Origin: Thalassobacillus cyri
GTDB taxonomy: Bacteria > Bacillota > Bacilli > Bacillales > Halobacillaceae
DNA length: 64,000 bases
Assembly (NCBI RefSeq): GCF_900107755.1
Contig: NZ_FNQR01000001.1
Coordinates: 402,831 to 466,830 of the forward strand
Reading direction: 5' to 3'
A program made the translations under genes and the position numbers. Shown here in pieces: positions 9,952 to 19,537 of the stretch. How positions within the stretch are numbered: position 1 is the first letter of the stretch; each line of letters begins with the position of its first letter. The notes below the pieces were generated by a model that searched no databases, was not told where the DNA came from, and saw only the letters and a program-made list of their open reading frames with translations.

Positions 9952-10117
9952 TTTTTAAATGATGGCATTCTTAGAGAAAGGAAATATCAATGAGAACCTT
10001 ATGGTTGGTACTTGAACAATCTAGATAATTTTTACAAAAGAATAAACTTCCCTAAATATGTCGTTTACCTTCTTTGGGTATAGTGAAAGTGAAATCATTG
10101 ATAAAAGGGGTGGTATT

Positions 10118-10921
10118 ATGAAAAAGCTATTGCTTGTGTTGCTCACTGTCCTGTTTTTCATCTACTTTCCTGATTTCAGAAGCGAACCTTATGTAGAGGA
10201 GAAAAGTGTTCCAGAACCAGCACCAGTCGACGTCAAAGTGATGAGCTATGAATTTTCTCATGTAGAAAAGAAGGGGGTCATCGACGTTGAGAGAATGGCA
10301 GAGGAGATAGAAGGAGCAGGAGCGGATGTCATCCGATTAAGAAAAATGGAATCCTCTTCTTCAAATGAGTTCCAAAACCAGACCAAAATGCTCGCGGAGC
10401 GGCTGGGTATGTCCTATATCAGTTCAGAACAGCTTGTTTCCCAAACATCACAGGGGATTAGTGGCAGCGGTCAAAACGATACAGCAATTTTAAGCAAACA
10501 CCCAATTACTGATGCAGTCAATCACACCACTCCACAAATAGGTAACCGTACCAATAATGATGACTTGACCGAAGCAATTATTAATGTCAACGGCATACAG
10601 GTTCACCTTTTTAACACACAAAAAACAATGAATGCGGAGAATCAGTCACAACAAATTAATGAAGTCAAGCAAATAGCCGCCGATTCAGAAGGACCGAGCA
10701 TTTTCATGGGGGACTTGGAGCAGGCAGAATATGGATCCAAGATAAAGATGTTAGCGAATGATCATGCAGTTGTCAGAGAAATGGAAACCTACACGTATTC
10801 CTTATCCGGTTCAGAGGATAGAATGGACTACTTTTTTTCTGACAGGAACCAAGGGGAAACAGTCTCATCGGGCAATCTCTTGCTTACCTCAGACTTTGGT
10901 TTGAAAAGTTTGGCATATTAA
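10118..10921 (+). CDS. Secreted EEP-fold protein, probably catalytically dead
   Basis: 267 residues from ATG 10118 after AAAAGGGGTGG. A signal peptide or anchor (MKKLLLVLLTVLFFIYF) precedes a domain that follows the endonuclease/exonuclease/phosphatase pattern: VKVMSYEFSHVEKKG, GADVIRLRKME, NDTAILSKHPI, VHLFNTQKT, SIFMGDLEQ, RMDYFF, LLTSDFGLKS. The usual family residues are YN, QE, NTH, GDFN and SDH; here they read YE, RK, NTQ, GDLE and SDF. All core catalytic positions except the Asp of GD and the RxDY segment are changed. It probably binds rather than cleaves its ligand. Terminator follows at 10937. Confidence 0.75.
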   Translation: MKKLLLVLLTVLFFIYFPDFRSEPYVEEKSVPEPAPVDVKVMSYEFSHVEKKGVIDVERMAEEIEGAGADVIRLRKMESSSSNEFQNQTKMLAERLGMSYISSEQLVSQTSQGISGSGQNDTAILSKHPITDAVNHTTPQIGNRTNNDDLTEAIINVNGIQVHLFNTQKTMNAENQSQQINEVKQIAADSEGPSIFMGDLEQAEYGSKIKMLANDHAVVREMETYTYSLSGSEDRMDYFFSDRNQGETVSSGNLLLTSDFGLKSLAY

Positions 10922-10936
10922 ATAGATTATCCAGAG

Positions 10937-10964
10937 ACTCTTCGAAAACGAAGAGTTTTTTTTT
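10937..10964 (+). terminator. Rho-independent terminator
   Basis: Stem ACTCTTCG / CGAAGAGT with an AAAA loop and eight or more T. Confidence 0.85.
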
Positions 10965-11017
10965 AGTGGACAAATTGCCTGAAGGAGATGCATTTTCCAG
11001 TAAAAATAAAAGTTGCG

Positions 11018-11073
11018 GTACCTGTCCCCTACTTCGCTAAAGCATTACTATGGTGGGGGACAGGCACTTTTTT
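11018..11073 (+). repeat. Dispersed GTGCCTG-type hairpin, copy 1
   Basis: GTACCTGTCCCC pairs with GGGGACAGGCAC around a 26-base loop and is followed by TTTTTT. It shares its core with hairpins at 25251, 52668, 53749, 53904 and 48725, and could work as a terminator. Confidence 0.7.
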
Positions 11074-11182
11074 GTACGTTATCCGATGAACAAAGCCATG
11101 CTTTGCCAAGATAGGCATGGAAAATGGGTCGCGGCTGATGTATATTCAAGTAAAGCCAATAAATTTTTGAGAGGTGTTCGAC

Positions 11183-11767
11183 GTGACAAATAGTAATCCA
11201 AAGGTCGATGAACTTTTAAGTAACTCGAAGAAGTGGAAGGAAGCGTTCGAGCAGCTGAGAAGGATCGCTCTTGATTGTGGGCTGACCGAAGAAGTGAAGT
11301 GGAGGAATCCTTGTTACACCTTTCAGAATAAAAACGTCGTGTTGATTCATGGATTTAAAGAGTATTGTGCTCTGCTGTTTTTCAAAGGTGTCTTATTAAA
11401 GGACAAGCATGGTATTCTAATTCAACAAACAGAAAATGTACAGGCGGGCCGCCAGATTCGCTTCACAAACGTCGAGGAAATTGTGGAAATGGAATCTATT
11501 TTAAAAGATTATATTTTGGAAGCTGTCGAAGTGGAGAAGGCCGGTTTGGAAGTGAAAGTGGAAATGAATATGGAAATTCCGGCAGAACTTCAACATAAGT
11601 TCGATGAAAACCCTGGTCTGAAAACTGCTTTTGAAGCTTTGACACCGGGACGTCAGCGAGCCTACATCCTTTATTTTTCGAAAGCAAAAAAATTTGAAAC
11701 CCGAACATCAAGGGTCGAAAAATATAGGCAGCACATTCTGGAAGGAAAGGGATTAAATGATAAGTAG
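11183..11767 (+). CDS. YdeI-family protein (DUF1801 plus OmdA-like domain)
   Basis: 194 residues from GTG 11183 (GAGAGGTG six bases before); the GTG at 11174 overlaps that site. Residues 10-110 form a DUF1801 domain ([20 protein letters not shown]), and the C-terminus has [20 protein letters not shown] followed by [18 protein letters not shown], the mark of YdeI/OmpD-associated proteins. Function is not firmly known. Twelve bases separate it from the next DUF1801 gene, so both are likely one transcript. Confidence 0.85.
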   Translation: MTNSNPKVDELLSNSKKWKEAFEQLRRIALDCGLTEEVKWRNPCYTFQNKNVVLIHGFKEYCALLFFKGVLLKDKHGILIQQTENVQAGRQIRFTNVEEIVEMESILKDYILEAVEVEKAGLEVKVEMNMEIPAELQHKFDENPGLKTAFEALTPGRQRAYILYFSKAKKFETRTSRVEKYRQHILEGKGLNDK

Positions 11768-11778
11768 GAGGTAACCAA

Positions 11779-12150
11779 ATGGAAGTGTTTGCACCATTTT
11801 TAGAGTCTATTGATAACCCCCAGCACCGTGCCAGGACGGAAGAAATTTTGGGCTGGGTATCAGACAAGTTCCCGGACTTAGAGCCGGCTATTAAGTGGAA
11901 TCAGCCAATGTTTACTGACCATGGGACATTTATTATTGCCTTCAGTATTGCCAAAAAGCATTTGGCTGTGGCACCTGAAAATAAAGGGATTGTTCATTTT
12001 TCGGATGACATTAAGGAAGCTGGCTATGATCACACCAAGCAGCTTATGCGTATCCCTTGGGATAGTCCGGTTGATTATTCCTTACTCGGGCGAATGATAT
12101 CGTTTAATATCGAAGATAAAGCGGACGATACTGCTTTTTGGCGAAAATAA
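11779..12150 (+). CDS. DUF1801 protein, YdhG/Fra-like
   Basis: 123 residues, start ATG 11779 after AGGAGGTAACCAA. The sequence [20 protein letters not shown] and the C-terminal [19 protein letters not shown] match the DUF1801 domain of B. subtilis YdhG (Fra), reported as a frataxin-like iron chaperone. It lies directly before a broken L-carnitine dehydrogenase fragment with no gap, so the junction may be a deletion or recombination point. Confidence 0.8.
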   Translation: MEVFAPFLESIDNPQHRARTEEILGWVSDKFPDLEPAIKWNQPMFTDHGTFIIAFSIAKKHLAVAPENKGIVHFSDDIKEAGYDHTKQLMRIPWDSPVDYSLLGRMISFNIEDKADDTAFWRK

Positions 12151-12480
12151 ATGGAATCTTTCCCGAAGCAAAAAAACGGGAAGCGTACGGCAGGTGACTG
12201 GCGCTATGCCCAGTATGATCCGTTCTTGACCTTCCATTTAGCCGGAGGCGAAGGCGGCATGCGTCACATGCTCAGGCAGTTTGGCCCGGCGTTTAAAAAA
12301 CCGTGGACGAAGCTGAAGCCCCGGAACTTACCGATGAGCTGTAGGATAGAGTTGTATCCGGATGTGAAGAGCAGTCGAATGGCATGTCCATGAGTGAACT
12401 GGATGCGCACCGAAACGAATTTTTGGTCAGGTTATATGATCTCGTCCAGGAATACTGGCCAAAAAAAAACAGAAAAAACA
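12151..12480 (+). pseudogene. Remnant of L-carnitine dehydrogenase, C-terminal part
   Basis: From about 12195 the plus strand reads [15 protein letters not shown] sequence: [19 protein letters not shown], then [13 protein letters not shown]. After a shift near 12305 another frame continues EAPELTDEL, a TAG stop at 12340, [19 protein letters not shown], and DAHRNEFLVRLYDLVQEYW. This order is the C-terminal end of L-carnitine dehydrogenase (3-hydroxyacyl-CoA dehydrogenase relative). The N-terminal NAD-binding part is missing, with a DUF1801 gene in its place. One frameshift and one stop make it non-functional. Confidence 0.75.
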
Positions 12481-12502
12481 AGCGTGTAAGGAGGGAAGTG
12501 CC

Positions 12503-12967
12503 ATGGGTTTTCGTTTTCAACAAACCGTACCTTTCGAGTGGGTGGATTACAACGGCCATATGAATGATGCAGAATACAACCGGGCGTTCAGCCAGGCAAC
12601 CGATGCCTTCATTGACCATATCGGGCTCCATGGAAAGGCCCGTAGTGAATTCGCCTATACGATTTTCACCCTGGAAACGCACACATGCTATTTGCAGGAA
12701 ATGAAAGAGGGAGAAGCGTTTGAAATCACATCCAACGTTCTTGATTACGACAGTAAGCGGATCCATCTGTTTTTATCGATGTATAACGCGGATGGTGAAC
12801 TGGTAGCAACGTTAGAAGAAATGCTGATGGGCATTGATGTGAACGAAAGACGAGGCACGCCATTTCCTGAACAGATCGAAGAAGCAATTGCTGGTATGTA
12901 TGAACAAAAGCATGATTTAGAGAAACCAAAACAGGCCGGCAGAACCATTGGTATTAGAAGAAAATAA
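12503..12967 (+). CDS. Acyl-CoA thioesterase, betainyl-CoA thioesterase-like
   Basis: 154 residues of the hotdog fold; ATG 12503 follows AAGGAGGG. The active-site region EWVDYNGHMNDAEYNRAFSQ near residue 11 contains the Asp of 4HBT thioesterases. In bacteria that degrade carnitine, a thioesterase of this kind (betainyl-CoA thioesterase) sits just after or is fused to L-carnitine dehydrogenase, which fits the broken dehydrogenase directly upstream. The gene is intact but has lost its pathway partner in this window. Terminator at 12984. Confidence 0.75.
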   Translation: MGFRFQQTVPFEWVDYNGHMNDAEYNRAFSQATDAFIDHIGLHGKARSEFAYTIFTLETHTCYLQEMKEGEAFEITSNVLDYDSKRIHLFLSMYNADGELVATLEEMLMGIDVNERRGTPFPEQIEEAIAGMYEQKHDLEKPKQAGRTIGIRRK

Positions 12968-12983
12968 GCAAGATGGAAAAGAG

Positions 12984-13010
12984 CAGGCTCCTTTAAGGGA
13001 CCTGTTTTTT
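12984..13010 (+). terminator. Rho-independent terminator
   Basis: Stem CAGGCTCC / GGGACCTG followed by TTTTTT. Confidence 0.7.
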
Positions 13011-13089
13011 ATTGGAAATGAGGACTTAAATTGGAAAATGTATGGTAGAATTTTCATGGAGAGTGTATAAGCAAAAAAGGAGAGGTTTC

Positions 13090-13698
13090 GTGCGAAAAAT
13101 TTTTTTGTGGATAGCCTTGCTAATAATGATTTTTGCGGTCGGTTGTGTCAAAGCGGAGACTGGTGTGGTGACGATACAAAAGAATATGGATTCCGACCAT
13201 GTAAAATCATTCGATAAACTACATTTAGGTGAGCTGAATGAATACCAATATATATTACCCAAAAACGAACAATTAAGGGGAGATATCGTGGTGGAACTCT
13301 ATGAAGACGGTGTAAAACAGAATAATACTACTTCCTTGTCACTTGGTTGGGACAAAAATGAACAGCGATCGGGTAACTTTGGAATGGGTATCCTTGAAAA
13401 CCCTGAAGGTGAGCCTGGCTTGATCCTTTATAGCCCGTCTTCCACATTAAGGTCCAGTAATTTAAAGGCTACCAAATGGACGGACTTAAGTATCAGAGGC
13501 TGGCAAGATGGTCCTGGCGAAAAAGAGTTGACTTTGGAGCCTGGAGAATCCTATGTTTTAGGGGCTTATAAAGGTACGACATCGAATGAAACTAGAAATT
13601 ATGTTTTGAGTGACGAAACAGAGTTGGAAGAAATGTTGAACAGTCACGAAATCGTTTTGTTGTTGAAGATCAGTCTATCAGAACAACAGCAAAGCTAG
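13090..13698 (+). CDS. Lipoprotein, unknown function
   Basis: 202 residues from GTG 13090 after AAGGAGAGG. Signal peptide MRKIFLWIALLIMIFAVGC ends in a Cys that may be lipidated. The mature part has beta-rich, mostly polar sequence with repeated hydrophobic strands (DIVVELYEDGVKQ, ESYVLGAYKG). I do not recognise a family. It stands alone between two terminators. Confidence 0.65.
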   Translation: MRKIFLWIALLIMIFAVGCVKAETGVVTIQKNMDSDHVKSFDKLHLGELNEYQYILPKNEQLRGDIVVELYEDGVKQNNTTSLSLGWDKNEQRSGNFGMGILENPEGEPGLILYSPSSTLRSSNLKATKWTDLSIRGWQDGPGEKELTLEPGESYVLGAYKGTTSNETRNYVLSDETELEEMLNSHEIVLLLKISLSEQQQS

Positions 13699-13781
13699 AA
13701 ATCTTTCATCCATGTGTGTCTATGGCTTCAGAATAAAAGTACTTGATCACTTTTCTTGTTGTTGATTAAATAGCATAAAGA

Positions 13782-13818
13782 AATAAGAGCAACTCCTACA
13801 AATGCAGCTGCTCTTATT
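13782..13818 (-). terminator. Terminator of the beta-glucoside operon
   Basis: AATAAGAGCA pairs with TGCTCTTATT; on the minus strand a T-rich tail (TTTCTTTA) follows. It lies just after the stop of the 6-phospho-beta-glucosidase gene. Confidence 0.7.
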
Positions 13819-13824
13819 TTATTG

Positions 13825-15282
<1,458 letters not shown>

Positions 15283-17190
15283 TTATTTAACCACTGTAAG
15301 TACTTTTTCGTTTGATGTGAAAGCAGCAGCTTCTTCAATAATGACTTCTTCGTAATCCCCGGCATTCGTAATGATGACGGGTGTAATGGTAGATAAACCT
15401 TCATTTTCTATTAATTTAGCATCAAAATGGACCAGGCGATCACCTTTGTTAAATTCATCGCCCTCTTTTACGTGCAGCGTGAATGGTTTTCCTTCTAATT
15501 TAACGGTATCTAATCCGATATGAATCAGAAGCTCCACTCCAGTTTTGGAACGTAGGCCTATGGCGTGTTTGGTAGGAGCTACCATGACAACAGTTCCCTC
15601 AAAAGGTGCATAGACATTGGTATCGGATGGCTGGATAGCGATCCCCTTACCCATCGCACCAGAGCTGAATACTTCATCGGGCACCTCAGAAAGCGGAATG
15701 ACTTGACCGGTAAGAGGTGCTGTTAATATTTCTTCGTTATTTTCAGACTGATTGTGTTCCGGGGCGCTTGTCATCTCTTCTTGTTCCTGTACAAGCCCTT
15801 CATCTCCTGCTTCTTTCGCAGAGTCTTCCCCATATCCAAAAATTTGAATCAGTACCACCGGTGAAATGATAGCAATTAGAACGCCTAACAGGATGCCCCA
15901 AATGGAAAGCGGATAGGCATCATCGATTCCGTTTACTAAGGTTAATGGTCCTGGCAAGCCGGCATAGGCAAAATAATAAGGGTTAAAAAAGCTGGCAGCG
16001 ATTGCACCCACGGCTCCGGAAATACAGCCAAATATAAACGGCTTCTTAAATCGGAGTGTGATCCCGTATATAGATGGTTCTGTAATTCCGAATATACCGG
16101 TAATCCCTGCAGAAGTGCCGACCTTCCGTATTTCCCGGCTTTTTGTTTTGAGAATCACACCAAGCACCGCTCCAACTTGTGCAATTACGGCGATTGTCTG
16201 ATAGGCCTGGAACGAATCACGGCCATATAAATCGTAGTTGGCTAATACCATCGGTGTGATCCCCCAATGGACACCGAAAATGACTAATACCTGCCAAAAG
16301 GCTCCAATAATTGCACCAGCTACAGCAGGGGCATTTTCTGCTAAAAGGTTATAGCCATCGGCAATAGCGGTTGCTCCTAATGTGGTCACAGGACCGATCA
16401 ATAGAATAGTTAAAGGAACCATAATCAGGATAGAAAAGAACGGAACAAATAAAGGACGGACAACTTCGGGCATTTTTTTATTTAAAAACCTTTCAAGATA
16501 GGAAAGGATCCAGACTAAAAATAATGGTGGCAGTACGGAAGAAGTATAGACCGTTTCCGTCAAAGGGAGTCCCAGAAAAGTAAAGGTGTTTCCTTCCGCA
16601 ATTTGAGCTGCCATATCTGACCATGTCGGGCTGACAAGCGCAGCACTACAGGCCACTGCAATGTAGATATTCGTTCTAAAATGCTTCGCTGCAGTCATTG
16701 CAATGAAAATAGGCAAAAATACAAATGGTGCCCACGATATAAAACCCAATACTTGATAAGTGCCTGTATCTACGAAACGGTCCGAGAATAAATTGATTAA
16801 AATTAATGTACCTTGCAAAATACCAGCGGCCGCTAATATGTAAATGAAAGGCGCAAAAACAGCGGACATTGTGGCAATGACACGGTTTAATATCGTTCCT
16901 TTATTTTCCGCTGTTTCATCGGTTTCCTCTACGTTCGCCATTCTGGAAAATTCTTCATATACCTCACCTACATGCTGACCTATGACAACCTGGAATTGCC
17001 CATTATTTTCTACTACTGTAATAACTCCAGGCATAGTTGAAACCTTTGCTTTGGCTTCTGGCTTGGAGCGTTTTAATACTAACCGCAATCTTGTCGCACA
17101 GCGGGAAACTCCAATAACATTTTCTTCACCGCCTACAGCTTCTAAAATATCTTTTGCCAATTTAGGATAATCTCTTACTTTTTCTGCCAA
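15283..17190 (-). CDS. bglP: PTS beta-glucoside transporter IIBCA
   Basis: 635 residues with all three domains. IIB at the N-end carries the phosphorylated Cys in VSRCATRLRL; IIC is the central membrane part with the GITEPSIYGI signature; IIA at the C-end has the active His in LLIHIGLDTVKLEGKPF. It imports and phosphorylates beta-glucosides for the GH1 enzyme downstream. The start is TTG 17190 after GGGAGGG. Expression is likely set by the divergent GntR-type regulator, not by a BglG/LicT antiterminator, since no such gene or RAT site is seen. Confidence 0.92.
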   Translation of the reverse strand: MAEKVRDYPKLAKDILEAVGGEENVIGVSRCATRLRLVLKRSKPEAKAKVSTMPGVITVVENNGQFQVVIGQHVGEVYEEFSRMANVEETDETAENKGTILNRVIATMSAVFAPFIYILAAAGILQGTLILINLFSDRFVDTGTYQVLGFISWAPFVFLPIFIAMTAAKHFRTNIYIAVACSAALVSPTWSDMAAQIAEGNTFTFLGLPLTETVYTSSVLPPLFLVWILSYLERFLNKKMPEVVRPLFVPFFSILIMVPLTILLIGPVTTLGATAIADGYNLLAENAPAVAGAIIGAFWQVLVIFGVHWGITPMVLANYDLYGRDSFQAYQTIAVIAQVGAVLGVILKTKSREIRKVGTSAGITGIFGITEPSIYGITLRFKKPFIFGCISGAVGAIAASFFNPYYFAYAGLPGPLTLVNGIDDAYPLSIWGILLGVLIAIISPVVLIQIFGYGEDSAKEAGDEGLVQEQEEMTSAPEHNQSENNEEILTAPLTGQVIPLSEVPDEVFSSGAMGKGIAIQPSDTNVYAPFEGTVVMVAPTKHAIGLRSKTGVELLIHIGLDTVKLEGKPFTLHVKEGDEFNKGDRLVHFDAKLIENEGLSTITPVIITNAGDYEEVIIEEAAAFTSNEKVLTVVK

Positions 17191-17209
17191 TATAAACCCT
17201 CCCTTATTT

Positions 17210-17285
17210 GCTATACGCTTACATTATAATTGTGCCGATACAATTTATCAATGACCAAATAAATAAATAAAAATGATACAATTTA
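17210..17285. promoter_or_regulatory. bgl divergent control region: promoter, palindromic operator
   Basis: For the minus strand, TTGATA (17251-17246) and TATAAT (17228-17223) stand 17 bases apart. A perfect palindrome AATTGT-N6-ACAATT (17228-17245) fills the spacer between them, the ideal place for a repressor. The core GATACAATTTA occurs again at 17275-17285, nearer the regulator gene. A cre-like sequence (ATGTAAGCGTATAGC, one or two mismatches) overlaps 17210-17224, suggesting CcpA control as well. Confidence 0.65.
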
Positions 17286-17353
17286 ATTGAATGAGCTTTT
17301 AGGAGGGGGTATGCTATAATGGTCTAAGAAAATTAAAGATAAGAGGTATGTTT

Positions 17354-18064
17354 ATGTTGAAATATCAGCAAATTGCCGAAGAAATTGAAAAATATATTGA
17401 AGAAAATGAACTGCAGCAAGGGGAAAAGCTTCCGGTCCTGGATACATTAATGAGCCAGTTTGACGCCAGCAAGAGTACCGTCACCAAGTCATTGGATTTA
17501 TTAGAGAAAAAAGGCGTCGTCTTCCAGGTCAGAGGAAGTGGTATTTTCGTGAGAAGGCATAAAAGGAAAGGATATATCAGTTTACTTTCCAACCAAGGAT
17601 TCAAAAAAGATTTAGAAGAATCTCACTTAACTTCTGATGTCATTGAGCTGAAAGTGAGAAAGCCGACAGCCGAAGCTGCCCGCAACTTGAATCTTGAACT
17701 TGCTGATGACGTTTATTATGTGAAAAGGGTCCGCTATATCAATGGCCAGACGCTGTGTTTGGAAGAATCATTCTTTAACAAATCAATCGTCACCTACCTG
17801 AATAAAGAAATCGTTTCCGAATCCATTTTTAACTATATTCGCGAAGGGTTAGGGTTGAAGATCGGCTTTTCGGATATGTACCTTCATGTAGGCATGCTCA
17901 CAGCGATGGAAGCGGACTACCTCGGGATGGAAGAAGGTGCGCCAAAACTGGATGTGGAGACGGTGTTTCATTTAACCAATGGGCAGCCGTTTGATTTTTC
18001 AATTGTTACTTATAATTACGAGCAATCTCAGTTTTTCCTCCAAGCAAATAGCCAGTTACTATAG
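17354..18064 (+). CDS. GntR-family regulator of the beta-glucoside genes
   Basis: 236 residues: winged helix (about 1-70, with FDASKSTVTKSLDLLEKKGV) and a UTRA ligand domain (about 80-235). UTRA regulators of the HutC group bind sugar phosphates and release DNA. It is transcribed away from bglP-bglA, so it most likely represses them in the absence of a phosphorylated beta-glucoside. ATG 17354 is favoured over 17348 by the AAGAGG spacing. An extended -10 (TGCTATAAT) lies near 17321. Confidence 0.88.
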   Translation: MLKYQQIAEEIEKYIEENELQQGEKLPVLDTLMSQFDASKSTVTKSLDLLEKKGVVFQVRGSGIFVRRHKRKGYISLLSNQGFKKDLEESHLTSDVIELKVRKPTAEAARNLNLELADDVYYVKRVRYINGQTLCLEESFFNKSIVTYLNKEIVSESIFNYIREGLGLKIGFSDMYLHVGMLTAMEADYLGMEEGAPKLDVETVFHLTNGQPFDFSIVTYNYEQSQFFLQANSQLL

Positions 18065-18074
18065 TTGGGATGGG

Positions 18075-18100
18075 AACTTCCGTCAGCGGAAGTCTTTTTT
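18075..18100 (+). terminator. Rho-independent terminator
   Basis: AACTTCCG / CGGAAGT stem with TCAG loop and six T, ten bases after the regulator stop. Confidence 0.85.
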
Positions 18101-18113
18101 CGTTGAATTTTAC

Positions 18114-18239
18114 GTTAGGGAAGAAGTTATTGGAGTTAGGGCAGAACATTCCTTTGTTAGGGCAGAAGGTCTCGGAGTTAGGTCGGAGCATTGTTGCGTT
18201 AGGGCGGAAGGTTCGGTCGTTAGGGCAGAAGTTTCCATT
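18114..18239 (+). repeat. 21-bp tandem array, family 1, six units
   Basis: Six consecutive units of exactly 21 bases, each beginning GTTAGG: starts at 18114, 18135, 18156, 18177, 18198 and 18219. The first 12-13 bases are conserved (GTTAGGGCAGAAG, with small changes) and the last eight vary. As 21 is divisible by three, several reading frames stay open across the array and give false genes on both strands (on the minus strand a seven-residue PN repeat). No ribosome site belongs to these frames. A related array lies at 47492-47557 in the opposite orientation. Confidence 0.85.
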
Positions 18240-18251
18240 TGGAAAAGTTTT

Positions 18252-18449
18252 TAAAAGCTGCATATATTGGCATGGTTTATCGGCGGGACTGTATGGGGAG
18301 CGATCATCTGGTATGCAGGGGATGCGTCGCAAACCGAAGCATTATGGCGCACCTTGCAGCTGTGGTCCATCGTGTTAGTGATCGACTTTATCATCAGTTT
18401 CAGCTACACGCTGTTCCCCAAAAAGCAAATCTCAACATCCTTATATTAA
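18252..18449 (+). pseudogene. Fragment of a two-helix membrane protein
   Basis: From TTG 18267 the frame reads AWFIGGTVWGAIIWYAGD, then QLWSIVLVIDFIISFSYTLF, two credible membrane helices ending at TAA 18449. There is no ribosome site and the frame begins a few codons after a stop, right behind the 21-bp array. It looks like the 3' end of a membrane gene whose front was lost. Parent family not recognised; could be a real small gene with a weak start. Confidence 0.35.
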
Positions 18450-18490
18450 AAAGGGAAAAGAAATCCTTTCCCTTTTTAAGAACATTTAGA

Positions 18491-18625
18491 TTAGGATGAT
18501 TTCCTTCCGCCAGTAACTTCCCGATCATGTCTGACTGTCAGTGTAATCATGATGATACTGAAAATGGACGAGATTACTGAACTTCCAATAAGAAGCCAGA
18601 TAATGGTATTCAGTTTATCGTTCAT
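18491..18625 (-). CDS. 44-residue single-helix membrane peptide
   Basis: Minus-strand frame with ATG at 18625 and AGGGAG nine bases before. Sequence MNDKLNTIIWLLIGSSVISS continues as one long hydrophobic helix and ends with a basic tail (VRHDREVTGGRKSS). No family recognised. Confidence 0.5.
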   Translation of the reverse strand: MNDKLNTIIWLLIGSSVISSIFSIIMITLTVRHDREVTGGRKSS

Positions 18626-18835
18626 AGTGAACAACTCCCTTGTTGTATTGATATTATTTTGAGCATAATTATAAATTTTATTTACAGGAAAACTCTAAAT
18701 AACTTGATGGTTGATGATAGCCAATGGCCATTAAATTAAATGAAAGAAGAGTTTTGAGCACTCGGGAAGAAACTTTTAGCATGCCTATGTGATAAATTGA
18801 CTTTGTGACGGATTATGGAGATGGAGGAAATTCTC

Positions 18836-19312
18836 ATGGGTCATGCGTTAAATAACAGGAGAATAGATACTGCTTCGAGAAAAATCATGGCATCACCGCA
18901 GACCATCTATCAGTCATTCTTGAACCCGGAGTCACTTATTACATGGCTTCCACCGAAAGGAATGTCAGGTCATATCGACAGGTTTGAACCCCGAGAAGGC
19001 GGAGCTTATAAAGTGACACTAACCTATGAAACAGAACACTCAAACCCTGGTAAGACAACGGAAAAAACGGATGTAGCCCAAGGGGAATTTTTAGAACTGG
19101 TTCCTGACAAGCGAATTGTGCAATCAGTAAAATTCAATTCCGAGGATCCGTCGTTTTCGGGGGAGATGATCCAAACATGGTTCTTGGAAGCCATTATAGG
19201 AGGCATAAAGGTTACCATCGTTTGTGAGAACGTACCTGAAGGAATAGGCAAAGAGGATCACGACATGGGTTTAAGATCCACGCTGGAGAATCTCGCTATC
19301 TTTACGGAATGA
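18836..19312 (+). CDS. SRPBCC (AHSA1-like) domain protein
   Basis: 158 residues from ATG 18836, eight bases after GGAGG; an earlier ATG at 18815 lies before that site. The START/SRPBCC pattern is clear: ASRKIMASPQTIYQSFLNPE, then a strand with GHIDRFEPREGGAY, and the C-terminal helix EDHDMGLRSTLENLAIF. Such proteins bind hydrophobic ligands in a cavity. Ligand and pathway unknown. Confidence 0.8.
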   Translation: MGHALNNRRIDTASRKIMASPQTIYQSFLNPESLITWLPPKGMSGHIDRFEPREGGAYKVTLTYETEHSNPGKTTEKTDVAQGEFLELVPDKRIVQSVKFNSEDPSFSGEMIQTWFLEAIIGGIKVTIVCENVPEGIGKEDHDMGLRSTLENLAIFTE

Positions 19313-19537
19313 CCACTGTTTGTTAGATCTTTTCAATTTTAGCACCCGGAGCAGCGTGTTGAGCAACATGATCCCTTGATTGTTCGAAGGCCTGTACAGT
19401 CTGAGGTTAATCTGGAATAAATTAGTATATTGTTATTTCACAAAGGGAGCAAATGCCTGAAATGAGCATTTGCCCCCTTTTGGTTGGAGTAGTATTCTTG
19501 AACTGGAATACTTTGCAAAGAGATTAGGAGATTTTAC

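Noticed and set aside
18114..18239. Possible CRISPR array
   Set aside because: Unit of 21 bases with 13 conserved and 8 variable is too short for repeat plus spacer, and there are no cas genes.
18006..18332. Minus-strand frame with a repeated seven-residue PN motif, and plus-strand frames over the same region
   Set aside because: They arise because the 21-bp array keeps any frame open. No ribosome site, and the two strands and several frames are equally open.
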